From assembly GCF_004358105.1 (NCBI RefSeq), contig NZ_SMYL01000011.1:44961-108960 (forward strand): a stretch of DNA of 64,000 nucleotides. The letters run 5' to 3'. Of the stretch, positions 1 to 10,392 are shown one piece after another. Numbering within the stretch: the first letter of the stretch is position 1; every line of letters starts with the position of its first letter. The notes under the pieces are model-generated. The model was not told the origin of the DNA. It ran no database searches and was given only the letters and a program-made list of their open reading frames with translations. The DNA is from Sapientia aquatica. Its GTDB lineage: Bacteria > Pseudomonadota > Gammaproteobacteria > Burkholderiales > Burkholderiaceae_D. The position numbers were made by a program, and so were the translations under genes.

Positions 1-3000
1 CGATTGGGAATACCTTGACGAATTTGGCGCGACTACGAGCCCAATCGTCGAGTAAATTGCGCGCCCGAGTCGAGCCAGTGTGTTTGAAATGGCGCTCGAT
101 CAAATTGCGCAGAATCGCCTCGTCCGACTCGCCAACGCCTCCGCGCAGGACACTGTGATACAGCGCCGTGTCGTCGGCTTGTTGCTCCAAACTCGACAAT
201 ACCGGTTGCAAGGTCACCATCGCCATATTGCACTTCGTGGCGAAGTCGCCGTGCTCATCAAAGACGTAAGCAATCCCACCTGACATACCGGCAGCAAAGT
301 TACGTCCAGTTTCGCCCAACACAATTACGGTGCCGCCGGTCATGTATTCACAACCATGATCGCCAGTACCCTCAACGACGGTGGTTGCGCCAGAATTACG
401 CACCGCAAAACGCTCGCCCGCAACGCCGTTAATAAAGGCTTCACCTGCAATCGCGCCATACAAAACGGTGTTACCGCAAATGATGTTATCCACCGCACGA
501 CCACGGAATTCGGTATTCGGACGCAGAATCACGCGGCCACCCGATAAACCTTTACCGACGTAATCGTTACCTTCGCCCACCAAGTCAAGCGTAATACCTT
601 GTGCTAAGAAAGCCGCAAACGATTGACCCGCAGTGCCTTGCAGCTGAATGTGGATCGTGTCGTCTGGCAGGGTTGAGCCAAACTTCTTCGCCACTTCACC
701 AGACAACATCGTGCCGACGGTGCGATTGACGTTTTTGACGGGCGAGATAAACGATACTTTTTCGCCTGAATTCAACGCGATTTGCGCTTGCGCGATTAGC
801 TTGTGATCGAGGGCTTTATCCAAGCCGTGATCTTGCAATTCGACGTGCTTAAACGGCGTGTCTTTTTCAACCTTGTGGAAGATTTTGGTGAAATCCAAAC
901 CTTGCGCCTTCCAATGCGAGATCGCTTTGGATTTATCGAGTAAGTCAACGCGACCGATCATTTCATCGTAAGTACGCAAACCCAACTGCGCCATGATTTG
1001 ACGCACTTCTTCGGCCACGAAGAAGAAGTAGTTGACCACGTATTCTGGCTTACCAGAGAACTTGGCACGCAACACCGGATCTTGGGTTGCAACGCCAACT
1101 GGGCAGGTATTTAAATGACACTTACGCATCATGATGCAACCTTCGACCACCAACGGTGCCGTCGCAAAACCGATTTCATCCGCGCCCAACATCGCGGCAA
1201 TTGCTACGTCGCGACCAGTTTTCATCTGACCGTCTGCTTGTACTCGTACACGACCGCGTAAACCGTTTAAAACCAAGGTCTGCTGAGTTTCGGACAAGCC
1301 CAATTCCCACGGTGTGCCAGCGTGTTTGACCGATGACAAAGGTGACGCACCTGTGCCGCCATCATGACCCGCAACAACCACGTGATCGGCCTTCGCTTTG
1401 GCCACACCGGTGGCGACCGTACCAACGCCGACTTCGGAGACCAACTTAACTGAAATCGATGCTTTTGGATTGGCGTTTTTCAGGTCATGAATTAACTGCG
1501 CCAAGTCTTCAATCGAATAAATATCGTGATGCGGTGGTGGAGAAATCAACCCCACGCCCGGCACCGAGAAACGCAGCTTGGCGATGTATTCCGAGACTTT
1601 ATGACCTGGCAATTGGCCGCCTTCACCCGGCTTAGCGCCTTGCGCCATTTTGATTTGAATTTGGTCAGCAGAATTTAAGTATTCAGCAGTCACACCGAAA
1701 CGACCGGACGCAACTTGCTTGATACGTGAACGCAGGGAATCGCCATCCAGCAGCGGAATATCCACCTTGATTTGTTCTGCACCCAAAATCGACGCCAAGG
1801 TTTCGCCCTGCTTGATTGGGATGCCTTTCAATTCTTGTTGATAGCGCACTGGATCTTCGCCGCCCTCACCGGTATTGGATTTACCACCGATTCGGTTCAT
1901 CGCAACCGCTAACGTTGCATGGGCTTCGGTACTGATCGAACCCAAGGACATCGCGCCTGTGGCAAAGCGTTTTACGATTTCTTTGGCTGGTTCAACTTGA
2001 TCGAGCGGGATCGCTTTGGATGGATCGATTTTGAATTCAAACAATCCGCGCAAGGTCATGTGACGCTTGGATTGATCGTTAATAATCTGCGCGTATTCTT
2101 TGTAAGAATTGAAGTTATTACTGCGGGTCGAATGCTGCAATTTCGCAATCGCATCCGGCGTCCACATGTGCTCTTCACCGCGAATCCGGAAGGCATATTC
2201 GCCGCCAGCATCCAAGGCATTGGCTAAAACTGGATCCGCACCAAAAGCTAATTTATGCAGCAGTAAAGCTTCTTCGGCTACTTCAAAAACACCAATACCT
2301 TCAACATTGGAGGCAGTGCCGCGGAAGTATTTATCGACTAAGGATTTATTCAAGCCAACCGCTTCAAAAATCTGCGCGCCGCAATACGACATGTAGGTCG
2401 AGATACCCATTTTCGACATGACTTTCATCAAGCCTTTGCCGATCGCTTTGGTGTAGTTATAAACCGCTTCTTCGGGCGTGACATTCAAACTCGCCGCCAT
2501 CGCATGCAGGGTTTCCATCGCTAAATAGGGATGAACTGCTTCTGCGCCGTAACCAGCTAATAATGCGAAATGATGGGTTTCGCGCGCTGAGCCAGTATCG
2601 ACGATTAAACCGGTGGTGGTGCGCAAACCGCAGGTGACCAAATGTTGGTGCACGGTCGAGGTCGCCAGTAAGGCCGGAATCGCTACTTGATCAGCACTTA
2701 ATTGACGATCAGAAATGATGATGATGTTGTGACCGGATTTAACCGCATCCACAACTTCCGCGCAGATCGATGCCAAACGCGCTTCGATACCGTCCTTGCC
2801 CCAAGCGACTGGGTAGCAAATATTTAAATCGTAGGATTTAAACTTGCCGCCAGTGTGCGCATTGATATTACGCAGACGCGCCATATCGGCAAAACTCAAG
2901 ACCGGTTGCGACACTTCCAAACGCATCGGTGGGTTGATGTTATTGGTGTCGAGCAGATTCGGTTTTGGGCCGATAAACGACACTAGCGACATCACCATCG

Positions 3001-4597
3001 CTTCGCGAATCGGGTCGATCGGTGGGTTAGTTACTTGCGCAAATAATTGCTTAAAGTAGTTGTATAAGGTTTTGTTCTTGTTCGAAGTAACAGCCAATGG
3101 CGAATCGTTCCCCATGGAGCCGATTGCTTCTTCGCCGCTTTGCGCCATCGGTGTCATCAAGAATTTAAGATCTTCTTGGGTATAACCAAAGGCTTGCTGA
3201 CGATCCAATAAGGGAATGTCGGAAACGGCAACTGGCTTTTCTTCTGGCAGATTGTTGAGCTTAATCCGAACCGAGTTAATCCATTGTTTATAAGGCTTAG
3301 CGTTGGCGTAAGTGTTTTTGATTTCTTGATCGTCGATGATGCGACCCGCGTCCAAATCGATCAAAAACATTTTGCCCGGCTGCAAGCGCCATTTTTTAAT
3401 AATTTTGGATTCAGGAATCGGCAACACGCCTGATTCCGATGCCATCACTACTAAATCGTCATCGGTAATGATGTAACGCGCTGGGCGCAGACCGTTACGA
3501 TCTAAGGTACCGCCAATTTGGCGACCATCGGTAAATGCCATCGCTGCTGGGCCATCCCATGGTTCCATCATCGCGGCGTGGTATTCATAGAATGCGCGGC
3601 GATTGTCGTCCATCATCGTGTGGTTTTCCCACGCTTCCGGAATCATCATCATCATCGCTTGCGCGATTGGGTATCCGGCCATGACCAATAATTCCAGCGC
3701 GTTATCAAAACACGCGGTGTCGGATTGGCCTTCAAAAATCAATGGGTAGAGTTTTTGCAAATCCGCGCCCAGCACCGCCGAACTCATCACGCCTTCGCGC
3801 GCGCGCATCCAGTTGAAGTTACCTTTAACAGTGTTGATTTCGCCGTTGTGCGCAATCATGCGATACGGATGCGCTAACGGCCATTCTGGGAAGGTATTAG
3901 TTGAGAAACGTTGATGCACCAAGGCTAAGGCTGAGATAAAGCGCGGGTCTTGCAAGTCTTTGTAATACACACCGACTTGGGTCGCGAGTAGCAAACCTTT
4001 GTACACAATCGTGCGTGCCGACATTGACGGCACAAAGTATTCTTTACCGTGGATCAAATGCAATGCTTCAATCGCGTGTACCGCCGATTTACGGATTACG
4101 TACAGTTTACGTTCCAGCGCGTCGGTCACCATGATATCTGGGCCGCGACCGATGAAGATTTGACGAATTACGGGTTCTTTGTCGCGCACAGTCGGCGACA
4201 TCGGCATGGATTTATCCACCGGCACATCGCGCCAGCCGAGTACGATTTGGCCTTCGATACGCACCGAACGCTCGATTTCTTGTTCGCATGCTAAGCGGGA
4301 AGCGTGTTCTTTTGGCAGAAACACCATCCCAACGCCGTATTCACCCGGTGGTGGCAAGGTCACGCCTTGCAGCGCCATTTCTTCGCGGAAGAATTGATCA
4401 GGCAATTGCAACAAAATCCCTGCACCGTCACCCATCAATTCGTCGGCACCGACGGCGCCTCGATGATCCAAGTTCTGCAAAATCAGCAGACCTTGTTCAA
4501 CAATCATGTGGCTTTTATTGCCTTTGATGTGCGCGACAAAACCTACGCCACAGGCATCATGTTCATTTTTTGGATCGTACAGACCTTGCGCTTGCAT
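1..4597 (-). CDS. gltB: Glutamate synthase (NADPH) large subunit, 3' end cut by window edge
   Basis: The large subunit of glutamate synthase turns glutamine plus 2-oxoglutarate into two glutamates in the cytoplasm. About 1532 codons are visible. Starting from the ATG at 4597, the peptide begins [20 protein letters not shown], so Cys16 is the expected N-terminal nucleophile once a short propeptide is removed. The glutaminase domain comes first, then the central domain. The FMN/synthase domain follows, with [13 protein letters not shown] and the 3Fe-4S motif [17 protein letters not shown] (C-x5-C-x4-C). Last is most of the GXGXG beta-helix domain. The family is usually about 1550 residues, so only the last few tens of residues are missing; gltD probably follows outside the window. 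The identification is firm. Confidence 0.97.
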   Translation of the reverse strand, partial: MQAQGLYDPKNEHDACGVGFVAHIKGNKSHMIVEQGLLILQNLDHRGAVGADELMGDGAGILLQLPDQFFREEMALQGVTLPPPGEYGVGMVFLPKEHASRLACEQEIERSVRIEGQIVLGWRDVPVDKSMPMSPTVRDKEPVIRQIFIGRGPDIMVTDALERKLYVIRKSAVHAIEALHLIHGKEYFVPSMSARTIVYKGLLLATQVGVYYKDLQDPRFISALALVHQRFSTNTFPEWPLAHPYRMIAHNGEINTVKGNFNWMRAREGVMSSAVLGADLQKLYPLIFEGQSDTACFDNALELLVMAGYPIAQAMMMMIPEAWENHTMMDDNRRAFYEYHAAMMEPWDGPAAMAFTDGRQIGGTLDRNGLRPARYIITDDDLVVMASESGVLPIPESKIIKKWRLQPGKMFLIDLDAGRIIDDQEIKNTYANAKPYKQWINSVRIKLNNLPEEKPVAVSDIPLLDRQQAFGYTQEDLKFLMTPMAQSGEEAIGSMGNDSPLAVTSNKNKTLYNYFKQLFAQVTNPPIDPIREAMVMSLVSFIGPKPNLLDTNNINPPMRLEVSQPVLSFADMARLRNINAHTGGKFKSYDLNICYPVAWGKDGIEARLASICAEVVDAVKSGHNIIIISDRQLSADQVAIPALLATSTVHQHLVTCGLRTTTGLIVDTGSARETHHFALLAGYGAEAVHPYLAMETLHAMAASLNVTPEEAVYNYTKAIGKGLMKVMSKMGISTYMSYCGAQIFEAVGLNKSLVDKYFRGTASNVEGIGVFEVAEEALLLHKLAFGADPVLANALDAGGEYAFRIRGEEHMWTPDAIAKLQHSTRSNNFNSYKEYAQIINDQSKRHMTLRGLFEFKIDPSKAIPLDQVEPAKEIVKRFATGAMSLGSISTEAHATLAVAMNRIGGKSNTGEGGEDPVRYQQELKGIPIKQGETLASILGAEQIKVDIPLLDGDSLRSRIKQVASGRFGVTAEYLNSADQIQIKMAQGAKPGEGGQLPGHKVSEYIAKLRFSVPGVGLISPPPHHDIYSIEDLAQLIHDLKNANPKASISVKLVSEVGVGTVATGVAKAKADHVVVAGHDGGTGASPLSSVKHAGTPWELGLSETQQTLVLNGLRGRVRVQADGQMKTGRDVAIAAMLGADEIGFATAPLVVEGCIMMRKCHLNTCPVGVATQDPVLRAKFSGKPEYVVNYFFFVAEEVRQIMAQLGLRTYDEMIGRVDLLDKSKAISHWKAQGLDFTKIFHKVEKDTPFKHVELQDHGLDKALDHKLIAQAQIALNSGEKVSFISPVKNVNRTVGTMLSGEVAKKFGSTLPDDTIHIQLQGTAGQSFAAFLAQGITLDLVGEGNDYVGKGLSGGRVILRPNTEFRGRAVDNIICGNTVLYGAIAGEAFINGVAGERFAVRNSGATTVVEGTGDHGCEYMTGGTVIVLGETGRNFAAGMSGGIAYVFDEHGDFATKCNMAMVTLQPVLSSLEQQADDTALYHSVLRGGVGESDEAILRNLIERHFKHTGSTRARNLLDDWARSRAKFVKVFPI

Positions 4598-4672
4598 AAC
4601 TATTCTCCACAACTGGATTAGGGATTTACAGAGAATAATGCACTGCAATATTTAATTCAACTAAATAAAATA

Positions 4673-4736
4673 GGGTCAGAGCCGTTTAAAAATAAATTAA
4701 AATCGTTTATTTTTAAATTGGGGACAGAGTAAATTA
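4673..4736. repeat. Inverted repeat flanked by GGGTCAGAG / GGGACAGAG motifs beside the transposase
   Basis: An exact 12-bp inverted repeat (TTTAAAAATAAA at 4685-4696, TTTATTTTTAAA at 4706-4717) is bracketed by GGGTCAGAG at 4673 and GGGACAGAG at 4721. It sits between gltB and the 3' end of the Y1 transposase gene. Such G-rich motifs near AT-rich palindromes are reminiscent of the repeats RAYT transposases act on. Assigning this element as the enzyme's substrate is inference. Confidence 0.5.
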
Positions 4737-4783
4737 AGGCGAGTTTTTAGCGTTCAATTTATTCCAAAACCTTAGCTTTCGCC

Positions 4784-5539
4784 CTACTGAACTTGATCAG
4801 TTGAACTGGCAAGTTGCTCACTATCCGACGCAACCTCGTCATCAACCAACACCTTCTTGGTCCGAGGTCTACCTCGCTTCAACGGCGCAATACGCCGACT
4901 GGCTTGCTTTTCCAAGCCAACTTTAAAGTGGCTAGAGCCCACCGGCCAACCTTTTAGGCTTGCCGCGGTGAACTCGTTTATTTGGCGCAAGGTAAGTGCT
5001 TGCTCAAGTAATTCCCTATATGCCACCTCACGTTGAAACGGCGTATTACCCAAATTCCAATACAAAGGATGGTCTGTAATTAGATTGTCGATGCGCTGTC
5101 CAATATGATGCAAACAGCTGGAATCGGCATAATCCATCGGACTTTGCGCCAACCCTGCCCTAACAGGATTCGTTTCAATGTATCGGCTGCACAACAAAAA
5201 ATACTCCGCGGACTCGATCACCAAGGACTTAAAACGACCTTGCCAGAGCGTACCGGCCCGCTGAACTTTCTTATTAAAATAAGGGACATAGTGCCGCCCG
5301 ATCCACTGCATCATCTTGCCAATTCCATCATCCGTCTTGGGTGTAACCAACAAATGGAAGTGGGTCGGCATAAAAACGTAGGCATGAATGGCGACGTCGT
5401 ACTTTCTTGAACCTTCCAACAACACCTTGCGAAACAGGGCAATATCGTCAGCATCCTGAAAAATCACGCGATTGTCGTTGCCACGCTGCAAAATGTGGTG
5501 TTGATAATTAGCAATTGCAAGTCGAGCCAAACGAGCCAT
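4784..5539 (-). CDS. REP-associated tyrosine transposase (RAYT, Y1/HUH family)
   Basis: This is a single-strand DNA transposase-like protein of 251 residues. The HUH metal-binding pair is H60-F-H62 in MPTHFHLLVTP. The catalytic tyrosine is Y120 in CSRYIETNPVRAGL, the classic signature of the IS200-like Y1 domain. The GTLWQGRFKS segment is also typical. The C-terminal 90 residues are basic, then acidic, and lie outside the Y1 core. It stands alone between gltB and phaM with no partner transposon genes, as expected for a domesticated RAYT rather than an IS200 copy. Nearby repeats at 4673-4736 and 5576-5635 may be its substrates. The start at 5539 gives the usual MARLARL opening. Confidence 0.88.
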   Translation of the reverse strand: MARLARLAIANYQHHILQRGNDNRVIFQDADDIALFRKVLLEGSRKYDVAIHAYVFMPTHFHLLVTPKTDDGIGKMMQWIGRHYVPYFNKKVQRAGTLWQGRFKSLVIESAEYFLLCSRYIETNPVRAGLAQSPMDYADSSCLHHIGQRIDNLITDHPLYWNLGNTPFQREVAYRELLEQALTLRQINEFTAASLKGWPVGSSHFKVGLEKQASRRIAPLKRGRPRTKKVLVDDEVASDSEQLASSTDQVQ

Positions 5540-5575
5540 AAGAAAATTAAGAAGGTTTTAAGTGGAATGGTTGGC

Positions 5576-5635
5576 GCAGAAAAACCGGCGGCTAGCGAGC
5601 TACTTAAGCGGCGCGCTCAACGCGGTTCTTTCTGC
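5576..5635 (-). terminator. Large imperfect hairpin after phaM (terminator or REP-like element)
   Basis: GCAGAAAAACCG (5576-5587) pairs with CGGTTCTTTCTGC (5623-5635), one base bulged, around a GC-rich 35-nt interior. It lies 16 nt past the phaM stop and ends in a T-rich run on the minus strand, so it could terminate phaM. Its position just upstream of the RAYT gene also fits a REP-like palindrome. Confidence 0.45.
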
Positions 5636-5651
5636 ACTCAGCATCAAGCGA

Positions 5652-6491
5652 CTATTTAGTAGCGCGACGAACTGGCGCGGCAACTGTTTTGGCCTTGGCT
5701 GCGCTGCCAACAGGCGCTTTTCTCGCCGCTTTGGCGGGCGTTTTGGCGGCTGCTTTGGCGGCCTTTGCAGCGCGAGTTGCTACTTTAGCAGGTGCTTTAG
5801 ACGATGCTTTTACTGGCGCTTTCGCTTTCGCGGCCGCCTTAAACTGTGAGGCGCTATTCTTTGCAACGGTTTCACTGACCGATTTAATCGCGTCGTAATT
5901 AGCCGCACTCTTCTCCAAAGCGGTGCCCAAGGCTTGCTTAAATTGCTCCTGTACGCCACTCCACCATGCGGCCGATTGACTAATTAGCGGCGATACCTCG
6001 GTTGCTTTTTCAGTTTTTGTTGCATCGGAACTGCTCTCAGAACCGGCTTCGACTGGCGCTGCAGAAGCGGCAGCATCGGCTGGAGGCTCCGTCTCAGCGC
6101 CCGCATTGGCCTGCGCCATGTAGCTAGCAAACGGATTATTCGCTGCGCCAGCGCCCATGCCTTTCATCGTGTCAGCCATGGTTGAGCTCAGTGAATGCAG
6201 CGTCGCAATGGTGGCGCGTTGGACTTCTAACGCTTGTATCGTGCTGCGCAACATGGTCATGTTGACGTTCAGCCAGGTTTCGACTGTTTTTAAATCTTGG
6301 ATGCGCTTGTCCAAATCTTCGACCGACATCGACGGTAAGGCCATGCCCTGCAATGTTTGCATATTGCCCAAGTTACCCACCGGCGAGCCAGAATTACCGC
6401 CCATGCCTGGCACATGCATACCGCCCCACAATTTTTTTACAAAATTCAAACTATCGTTGAATGCGTCGTTCGATCCGGGTGTTTGCGACAT
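5652..6491 (-). CDS. phaM: PhaM-type polyhydroxyalkanoate granule regulatory protein
   Basis: The protein has 279 residues. The N-terminal half contains SVEDLDKRIQDLKTVETWL followed by NMTMLRSTIQALEVQR, the conserved PhaM-family core. A low-complexity Ala/Glu linker follows. The last 60 residues are a Lys/Ala/Pro-rich histone-H1-like tail (AKAPVKASSKAPAK and similar). In Ralstonia, PhaM activates PHB synthase and tethers granules to the nucleoid through such a basic tail. The start at 6491 is preceded by AGGAGAG at good spacing. No phaC or phaP lies nearby. The family call is good; the function here is carried over from Ralstonia. Confidence 0.8.
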   Translation of the reverse strand: MSQTPGSNDAFNDSLNFVKKLWGGMHVPGMGGNSGSPVGNLGNMQTLQGMALPSMSVEDLDKRIQDLKTVETWLNVNMTMLRSTIQALEVQRATIATLHSLSSTMADTMKGMGAGAANNPFASYMAQANAGAETEPPADAAASAAPVEAGSESSSDATKTEKATEVSPLISQSAAWWSGVQEQFKQALGTALEKSAANYDAIKSVSETVAKNSASQFKAAAKAKAPVKASSKAPAKVATRAAKAAKAAAKTPAKAARKAPVGSAAKAKTVAAPVRRATK

Positions 6492-6720
6492 GAGTAACTC
6501 TCCTAAGAAATGGGGCTAAAAACAGTCCGTTACAAAATTCAATCTTGCCATAATTGACTGTACATTACATTTAACGTGCTTGTCATGGCAAACCATGCAG
6601 CACGCCATTAAATAACGGAAAACGTATACACTTACACTCTCGAAAAATCGAGATTTTAGAGAAGCACCGCGATTCAATTCAAGCACAATTTCAGCCACCT
6701 GACTTTCGATTAACTCCATT

Positions 6721-7779
6721 TTGAATATACGTCGCCCAATCCTGATTGCTCTAACCGTTTTAGCGCATTGGATGCTGCTAAACCTGATCAGCGTCAATCG
6801 ACCGATCTTGCCAGCGCCGAATATCATTGTTCCAATCCAATTTCATGCGGCCACTCCGAGTAAATTTGTTGCAGCAAAAAAGTCGCCTAGCAAAGCGGCT
6901 CCGATCAAAAAATCCCAACCGCTGCCGCAAAAACCCACCGAACCGGTAGTCACAGCGCAGCCAAGTCCATCACCCGAACCCGCCACCTCCAACGAGCCGA
7001 CCCAAATCCGGTCCACAGCAAGCACGCCTGCCGTGGAAGCCAGCACCCCAACAATTGCCGCACCAAGCATTGCAACACAAACTGAAGCACCACCAGCCCT
7101 AAAAACATTACCACCGCCGCCAGCGAGTTATTTACTCGACGTGGTACGTACCGAAGTCAACGTTGCCAATCCATACTATGGCGCTGGCGAAATCCGCTGG
7201 GAACACGACGATAGTAATTACAAAATGCATATTGAAGTCGGAGTCAACCTATTGTTCACCACCGTGCGTTTATACAGTATGGATAGCGAAGGCAGTTTGG
7301 CCGATACCGGCGTTAAGCCGCGCACCACCACAGAATCGCGCCGCGGTCGCTCAGCAACCGCGACACATTTCAATTACGATAGCAACACAATTAGTTTTTC
7401 GGCGACCAGCGCCGTTTTGCCAATGACTGACGGAGCGCAAGATAAAGCCACCGTGTTGATGCAGCTCACTAGCATCGGCAATGCCGACCCAGCGCAATTT
7501 AGTAAAGGAAAAGAAATCACCATTCAAGTAGCCGAAGAAAAGGAAGCCAACCCTTACCAATTCATCGTCATTGACCAAGAAACGATAGAGACCAAATTAG
7601 GCCGCATCGAAGCTTGGCACGTCGTTAGGCCTCCCCGTCCGGGCGTGTATTCTTCGCGTTTAGATATTTGGTTTGCGCCAAGCTATAACTGGCTGCCGGT
7701 ACAAATTCGTAATACCGAAAGTAACGGCGCCATCACTACCCAAACAATTCGTAAAATTATTGCAGGACTTAAATCATAA
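6721..7779 (+). CDS. DUF3108 protein with N-terminal membrane anchor and Pro-rich linker
   Basis: The 352-residue protein opens with basic residues and a hydrophobic stretch (RRPILIALTVLAHWMLLNLI), so it is probably inner-membrane anchored. A Pro/Thr/Ser-rich segment at about residues 45-135 follows, then a C-terminal DUF3108 beta-rich domain (LDIWFAPSYNWLPVQIR near the end). The TTG at 6721 keeps the basic N-terminus, and an in-frame stop lies at 6700. An in-frame ATG at 6772 would cut the hydrophobic stretch, so TTG is preferred, though no strong ribosome binding site is visible. Its stop overlaps the start of the next DUF3108 gene. Function unknown; the C-terminal domain is predicted periplasmic. 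Confidence 0.75.
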   Translation: MNIRRPILIALTVLAHWMLLNLISVNRPILPAPNIIVPIQFHAATPSKFVAAKKSPSKAAPIKKSQPLPQKPTEPVVTAQPSPSPEPATSNEPTQIRSTASTPAVEASTPTIAAPSIATQTEAPPALKTLPPPPASYLLDVVRTEVNVANPYYGAGEIRWEHDDSNYKMHIEVGVNLLFTTVRLYSMDSEGSLADTGVKPRTTTESRRGRSATATHFNYDSNTISFSATSAVLPMTDGAQDKATVLMQLTSIGNADPAQFSKGKEITIQVAEEKEANPYQFIVIDQETIETKLGRIEAWHVVRPPRPGVYSSRLDIWFAPSYNWLPVQIRNTESNGAITTQTIRKIIAGLKS

Positions 7780-8546
7780 TGTTTGCCACCCAATCCAAGA
7801 TCACCAAAGCACTATTCGCACTCGGCTTTTTTGTCACCGTCAACGCGATGGCTGACGATCATCCAAGCAGCAATTACGCGACCAATCCAGCGCCATCGGC
7901 GCAATTGCATTATCAAATTAAGGCCAATAAATTCGGCATTTCCTTGGCTGGCGAAGCCGACGTGAATTGGCAAGTAAGTGGCGACAAAGCTCCCCAACGT
8001 TATCTGGTGACGACCGAGACCAAAGCCGCCATGTTTGGCAAAATATTGCAAGCCGATAGCCGCGGCAATATTGATTCATTTGGCTTAGCGCCCGATCAAT
8101 ACGACGAAAAGCCCGCCAACAAAACGACCATGCACGCCGTGTTTAATCGCAAGGCGAAAAGCATTAGTTTTTCCGATTCTGGCAACACGTATCCAATCAA
8201 AGGTGGCGAGCAAGATAGAACTAGCGCAATCTGGCAATTGATCGCTGTTGCACGCGCCGCCCCACAACAATTTACCGAAGGATCAAGCTGGGAATTTTTT
8301 GTCGCGGGTCGCCACGATGCCGAAAAATGGACTTTCACCGTAGCCGAAGGAATAACGCTTGCCACACCGCTGGGTAATGTCGCAACGGTACATATCGTCA
8401 AAGCGCCGCCGCCAGATTCCAAAGGCCAGCGCCTTGATATTTGGCTAGCACCCAACATGGAATGGTATCCAGTGCGCATCAAATTTAGCGATGCGGACGG
8501 CGACACCATTGACCAAGTACTAGATCGACTCAAAAATAACTCATAA
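7779..8546 (+). CDS. DUF3108 exported protein
   Basis: The 255-residue protein has an N-terminal signal peptide ([16 protein letters not shown] then DD), so it is probably periplasmic. The rest is a DUF3108 domain resembling the C-terminal domain of the gene before it ([19 protein letters not shown] here, LDIWFAPSYNWLPVQIR there). The two genes overlap by one base (TAATG at 7777-7781), so they are co-transcribed and probably translationally coupled. queC starts 10 bases downstream. Function is unknown; an envelope role is inference. Confidence 0.8.
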   Translation: MFATQSKITKALFALGFFVTVNAMADDHPSSNYATNPAPSAQLHYQIKANKFGISLAGEADVNWQVSGDKAPQRYLVTTETKAAMFGKILQADSRGNIDSFGLAPDQYDEKPANKTTMHAVFNRKAKSISFSDSGNTYPIKGGEQDRTSAIWQLIAVARAAPQQFTEGSSWEFFVAGRHDAEKWTFTVAEGITLATPLGNVATVHIVKAPPPDSKGQRLDIWLAPNMEWYPVRIKFSDADGDTIDQVLDRLKNNS

Positions 8547-8556
8547 AGGAATAAGC

Positions 8557-9273
8557 ATGCACAAATCAGCCTTAGTTCTTTTTTCTGGCGGACAAGATTC
8601 CACCACTTGCCTTGCCTGGGCGCTGGAACATTTTGAGCGGGTCGAAACAATCGGTTTTGATTACGGCCAGCGGCACGACATTGAGCTAACCGTCAGACCG
8701 AATCTACGCGAGAAGATCATTGAGTTGCAACCGCATTGGGAGACTCGTTTAGGGCCAGATCACATGATTGATCTGTCGCTGTTGTCGTCGATTTCAGAGA
8801 CCGCCATGACCTCGGATATTGAAATCGTGATGCAAGAAAATGGTCTACCTAACACCTTTGTCCCCGGTCGCAATTTGCTATTTTTAACCGTGGCGGCAAC
8901 GCTAGCCTACCGACGCGGCCTTGATGTGCTGGTCGGCGGCATGTGCGAAACGGATTTTTCAGGCTACCCCGATTGTCGCGACGACACGCTTAAATCACTG
9001 CAAGTCACGCTCAACTTGGGCATGAATAGCCGACTCAATATCGCCACGCCATTAATGTGGCTAGATAAATCGCAGACTTGGGAATTGGCGCAAACCTTAG
9101 GTGGCGATGCGTTGATTGATCTGATTCGTGTTGGTACGCACACCTGCTATTTGGGCGAACGTGGCAAGCGCCACGACTGGGGCTATGGTTGCGAAAGCTG
9201 CCCAGCCTGTGTGTTACGTGCCAATGGATATAAGCAGTTTGCGGCAAAACAGGAATTCGCCGCGAAAAAGTAA
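8557..9273 (+). CDS. queC: 7-cyano-7-deazaguanine synthase QueC
   Basis: QueC makes preQ0 from 7-carboxy-7-deazaguanine, ATP and ammonia in queuosine biosynthesis. The 238-residue protein has the PP-loop SGGQDSTT at residues 10-17. Near the C-terminus is the four-cysteine zinc site, CYLG followed by [17 protein letters not shown]. Length is normal. AAGGA lies 7 bases before the ATG. It sits directly behind two DUF3108 genes and probably shares their transcript. No queD, queE or queF is near, and no preQ1 riboswitch fits in the 10-base gap upstream. Confidence 0.96.
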   Translation: MHKSALVLFSGGQDSTTCLAWALEHFERVETIGFDYGQRHDIELTVRPNLREKIIELQPHWETRLGPDHMIDLSLLSSISETAMTSDIEIVMQENGLPNTFVPGRNLLFLTVAATLAYRRGLDVLVGGMCETDFSGYPDCRDDTLKSLQVTLNLGMNSRLNIATPLMWLDKSQTWELAQTLGGDALIDLIRVGTHTCYLGERGKRHDWGYGCESCPACVLRANGYKQFAAKQEFAAKK

Positions 9274-9326
9274 AGGTGGTGCTGTCTATCGGGGATTTTT
9301 GGTGCTAGCATACTCAGCATAGTATC

Positions 9327-9342
9327 GATGGGTTTGCCCATC
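9327..9342. promoter_or_regulatory. Candidate operator of the CsoR/FrmR-like repressor
   Basis: A perfect 6-bp inverted repeat, GATGGG-TTTG-CCCATC, is followed by a C run (CCCCC), about 30 bases before the repressor start. G/C-tract palindromes in this position are the usual operators of CsoR/RcnR/FrmR repressors. Autoregulation is inferred. Confidence 0.5.
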
Positions 9343-9371
9343 CCCCTTAGACAATGCGAAAGGACGTCATC

Positions 9372-9683
9372 ATGTCAGATACCCCCTTGAAAATTGTTGC
9401 AGGAACCGCACTCACTGCAGCACAAAAAAAAGATTTAATGCACCGTTTAGCGCGCATCGAAGGTCAACTACGCGGCATCCAAAAGTTAGTCGCTAATTCA
9501 GCCGCCCAATCCGATTGCGATGGCATTGCACAACAAATGGCTGCTGCGCGAAAAGCAATGGACCGCGCCTTTATCACCATGCTAACCAGCGCCTTGGTCA
9601 GCCATACCGCAGGAGCGCAAAACGTGGAAGACGCCACGCTCAAAGCCCAACATTTGGCCGCATTGCTGGATAAATTCGCCTAA
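9372..9683 (+). CDS. CsoR/FrmR-family (DUF156) transcriptional repressor
   Basis: This all-helical repressor of 103 residues carries the family core HRLARIEGQLRGIQKLV, then SDCDGIAQQMAAARKAMDRAF. I chose the ATG at 9372 because AGGA lies 8 bases upstream; the in-frame ATG at 9354 has no such site. In this family the effector ligands follow a Cys, +25 His, +29 Cys/His pattern. Here C49 is kept, the +25 position is Ala (A74), and H78 occupies the +29 position. It is therefore neither a standard copper CsoR (C-H-C) nor a standard FrmR (C-H). No transporter or dehydrogenase is adjacent, and the window's frmA lies 36 kb away. The effector is unknown. Confidence 0.85.
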   Translation: MSDTPLKIVAGTALTAAQKKDLMHRLARIEGQLRGIQKLVANSAAQSDCDGIAQQMAAARKAMDRAFITMLTSALVSHTAGAQNVEDATLKAQHLAALLDKFA

Positions 9684-9726
9684 CAATCAATTAAATACTG
9701 CGTATAGCTAGTTCGTATTCCACGAT

Positions 9727-9766
9727 AAAAAAAAGCCGCCCAGATTAGTTCTTGGCGGCTTTTTCT
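9727..9766. terminator. Bidirectional intrinsic terminator
   Basis: AAAAAGCCGCC pairs with GGCGGCTTTTT around a short loop. It has an A run before and a T run after, so it can act on both strands. It separates the convergent repressor gene and the lipoprotein gene. Confidence 0.88.
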
Positions 9767-9822
9767 ATTCTTAAAAACTAAATTTAATCAACTAACTTAG
9801 CAATCAAGTGGCGGTTAAAAAA

Positions 9823-10290
9823 TCAACGGCGCCATCCTCCATGCCAGCCATGACCCCAACCGCGGTAGTAGCTAAAGCCAATCCCTAAACCAACCCCAGC
9901 CGGAAAGCCGTACCAAGGATCAACATAGGCTGGTTGATAATAATACGGGTTGTAGGTATATACCGGGGTAGGTGCTTGGATATAGACCACGGAAGGAGTT
10001 GGCGACTGGATATATACCGGCGCTTGTTGCTGCACCACAACTTGCTGTTGGCCGGTCGTTGGGGGAGCAGGTGTTTGTGCCGTTTGGGTAGGAATCGGCG
10101 CTTGGCCTTGCGGCAATGCATAGGCATTCGGCTGCATACCCACATATTGTCCGTTGATGTAAGTCGGCAACACTGTGCTGGTCATGCGGTAACCAACTGG
10201 CTGCGGCGGTGCGACGACGCAGGCGGTTAAACTGACCGATAACGCGCCGAGAATGCTTAATTGGATAAATTTCATTAATTTCGTTTTCAT
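9823..10290 (-). CDS. Pro/Gln/Tyr-rich lipoprotein
   Basis: The start at 10290 gives MKTKLMKFIQLSILGALSVSLTACVV, a lipoprotein signal with lipobox LTAC, preceded by AGAGGTGG. The mature protein is low-complexity: Pro/Thr/Gln-rich, with repeated VVYIQAPTP / PVYIQSPTP units. It ends in a Tyr-rich then Gly/His/Trp-rich tail (FSYYRGWGHGWHGGWRR). It is predicted to sit in the outer membrane. I do not recognise a functional domain. It lies downstream of mnmE on the same strand, about 100 bases away. Confidence 0.75.
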   Translation of the reverse strand: MKTKLMKFIQLSILGALSVSLTACVVAPPQPVGYRMTSTVLPTYINGQYVGMQPNAYALPQGQAPIPTQTAQTPAPPTTGQQQVVVQQQAPVYIQSPTPSVVYIQAPTPVYTYNPYYYQPAYVDPWYGFPAGVGLGIGFSYYRGWGHGWHGGWRR

Positions 10291-10392
10291 AACCACCTCT
10301 ATTTAAAGGTAAAAGCATCGAAGCTCTACAACGGAGTTACTCTATGCCAATTTTTGCAGCTTAACAGTAAGTAGTTTTACGGAGACGCGGTT

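Noticed and set aside
6516..6827. 103-codon minus-strand ORF overlapping the start of the first DUF3108 gene
   Set aside because: No ribosome binding site, composition unlike a real protein, and its core would start base-to-base against the DUF3108 start. Treated as chance.
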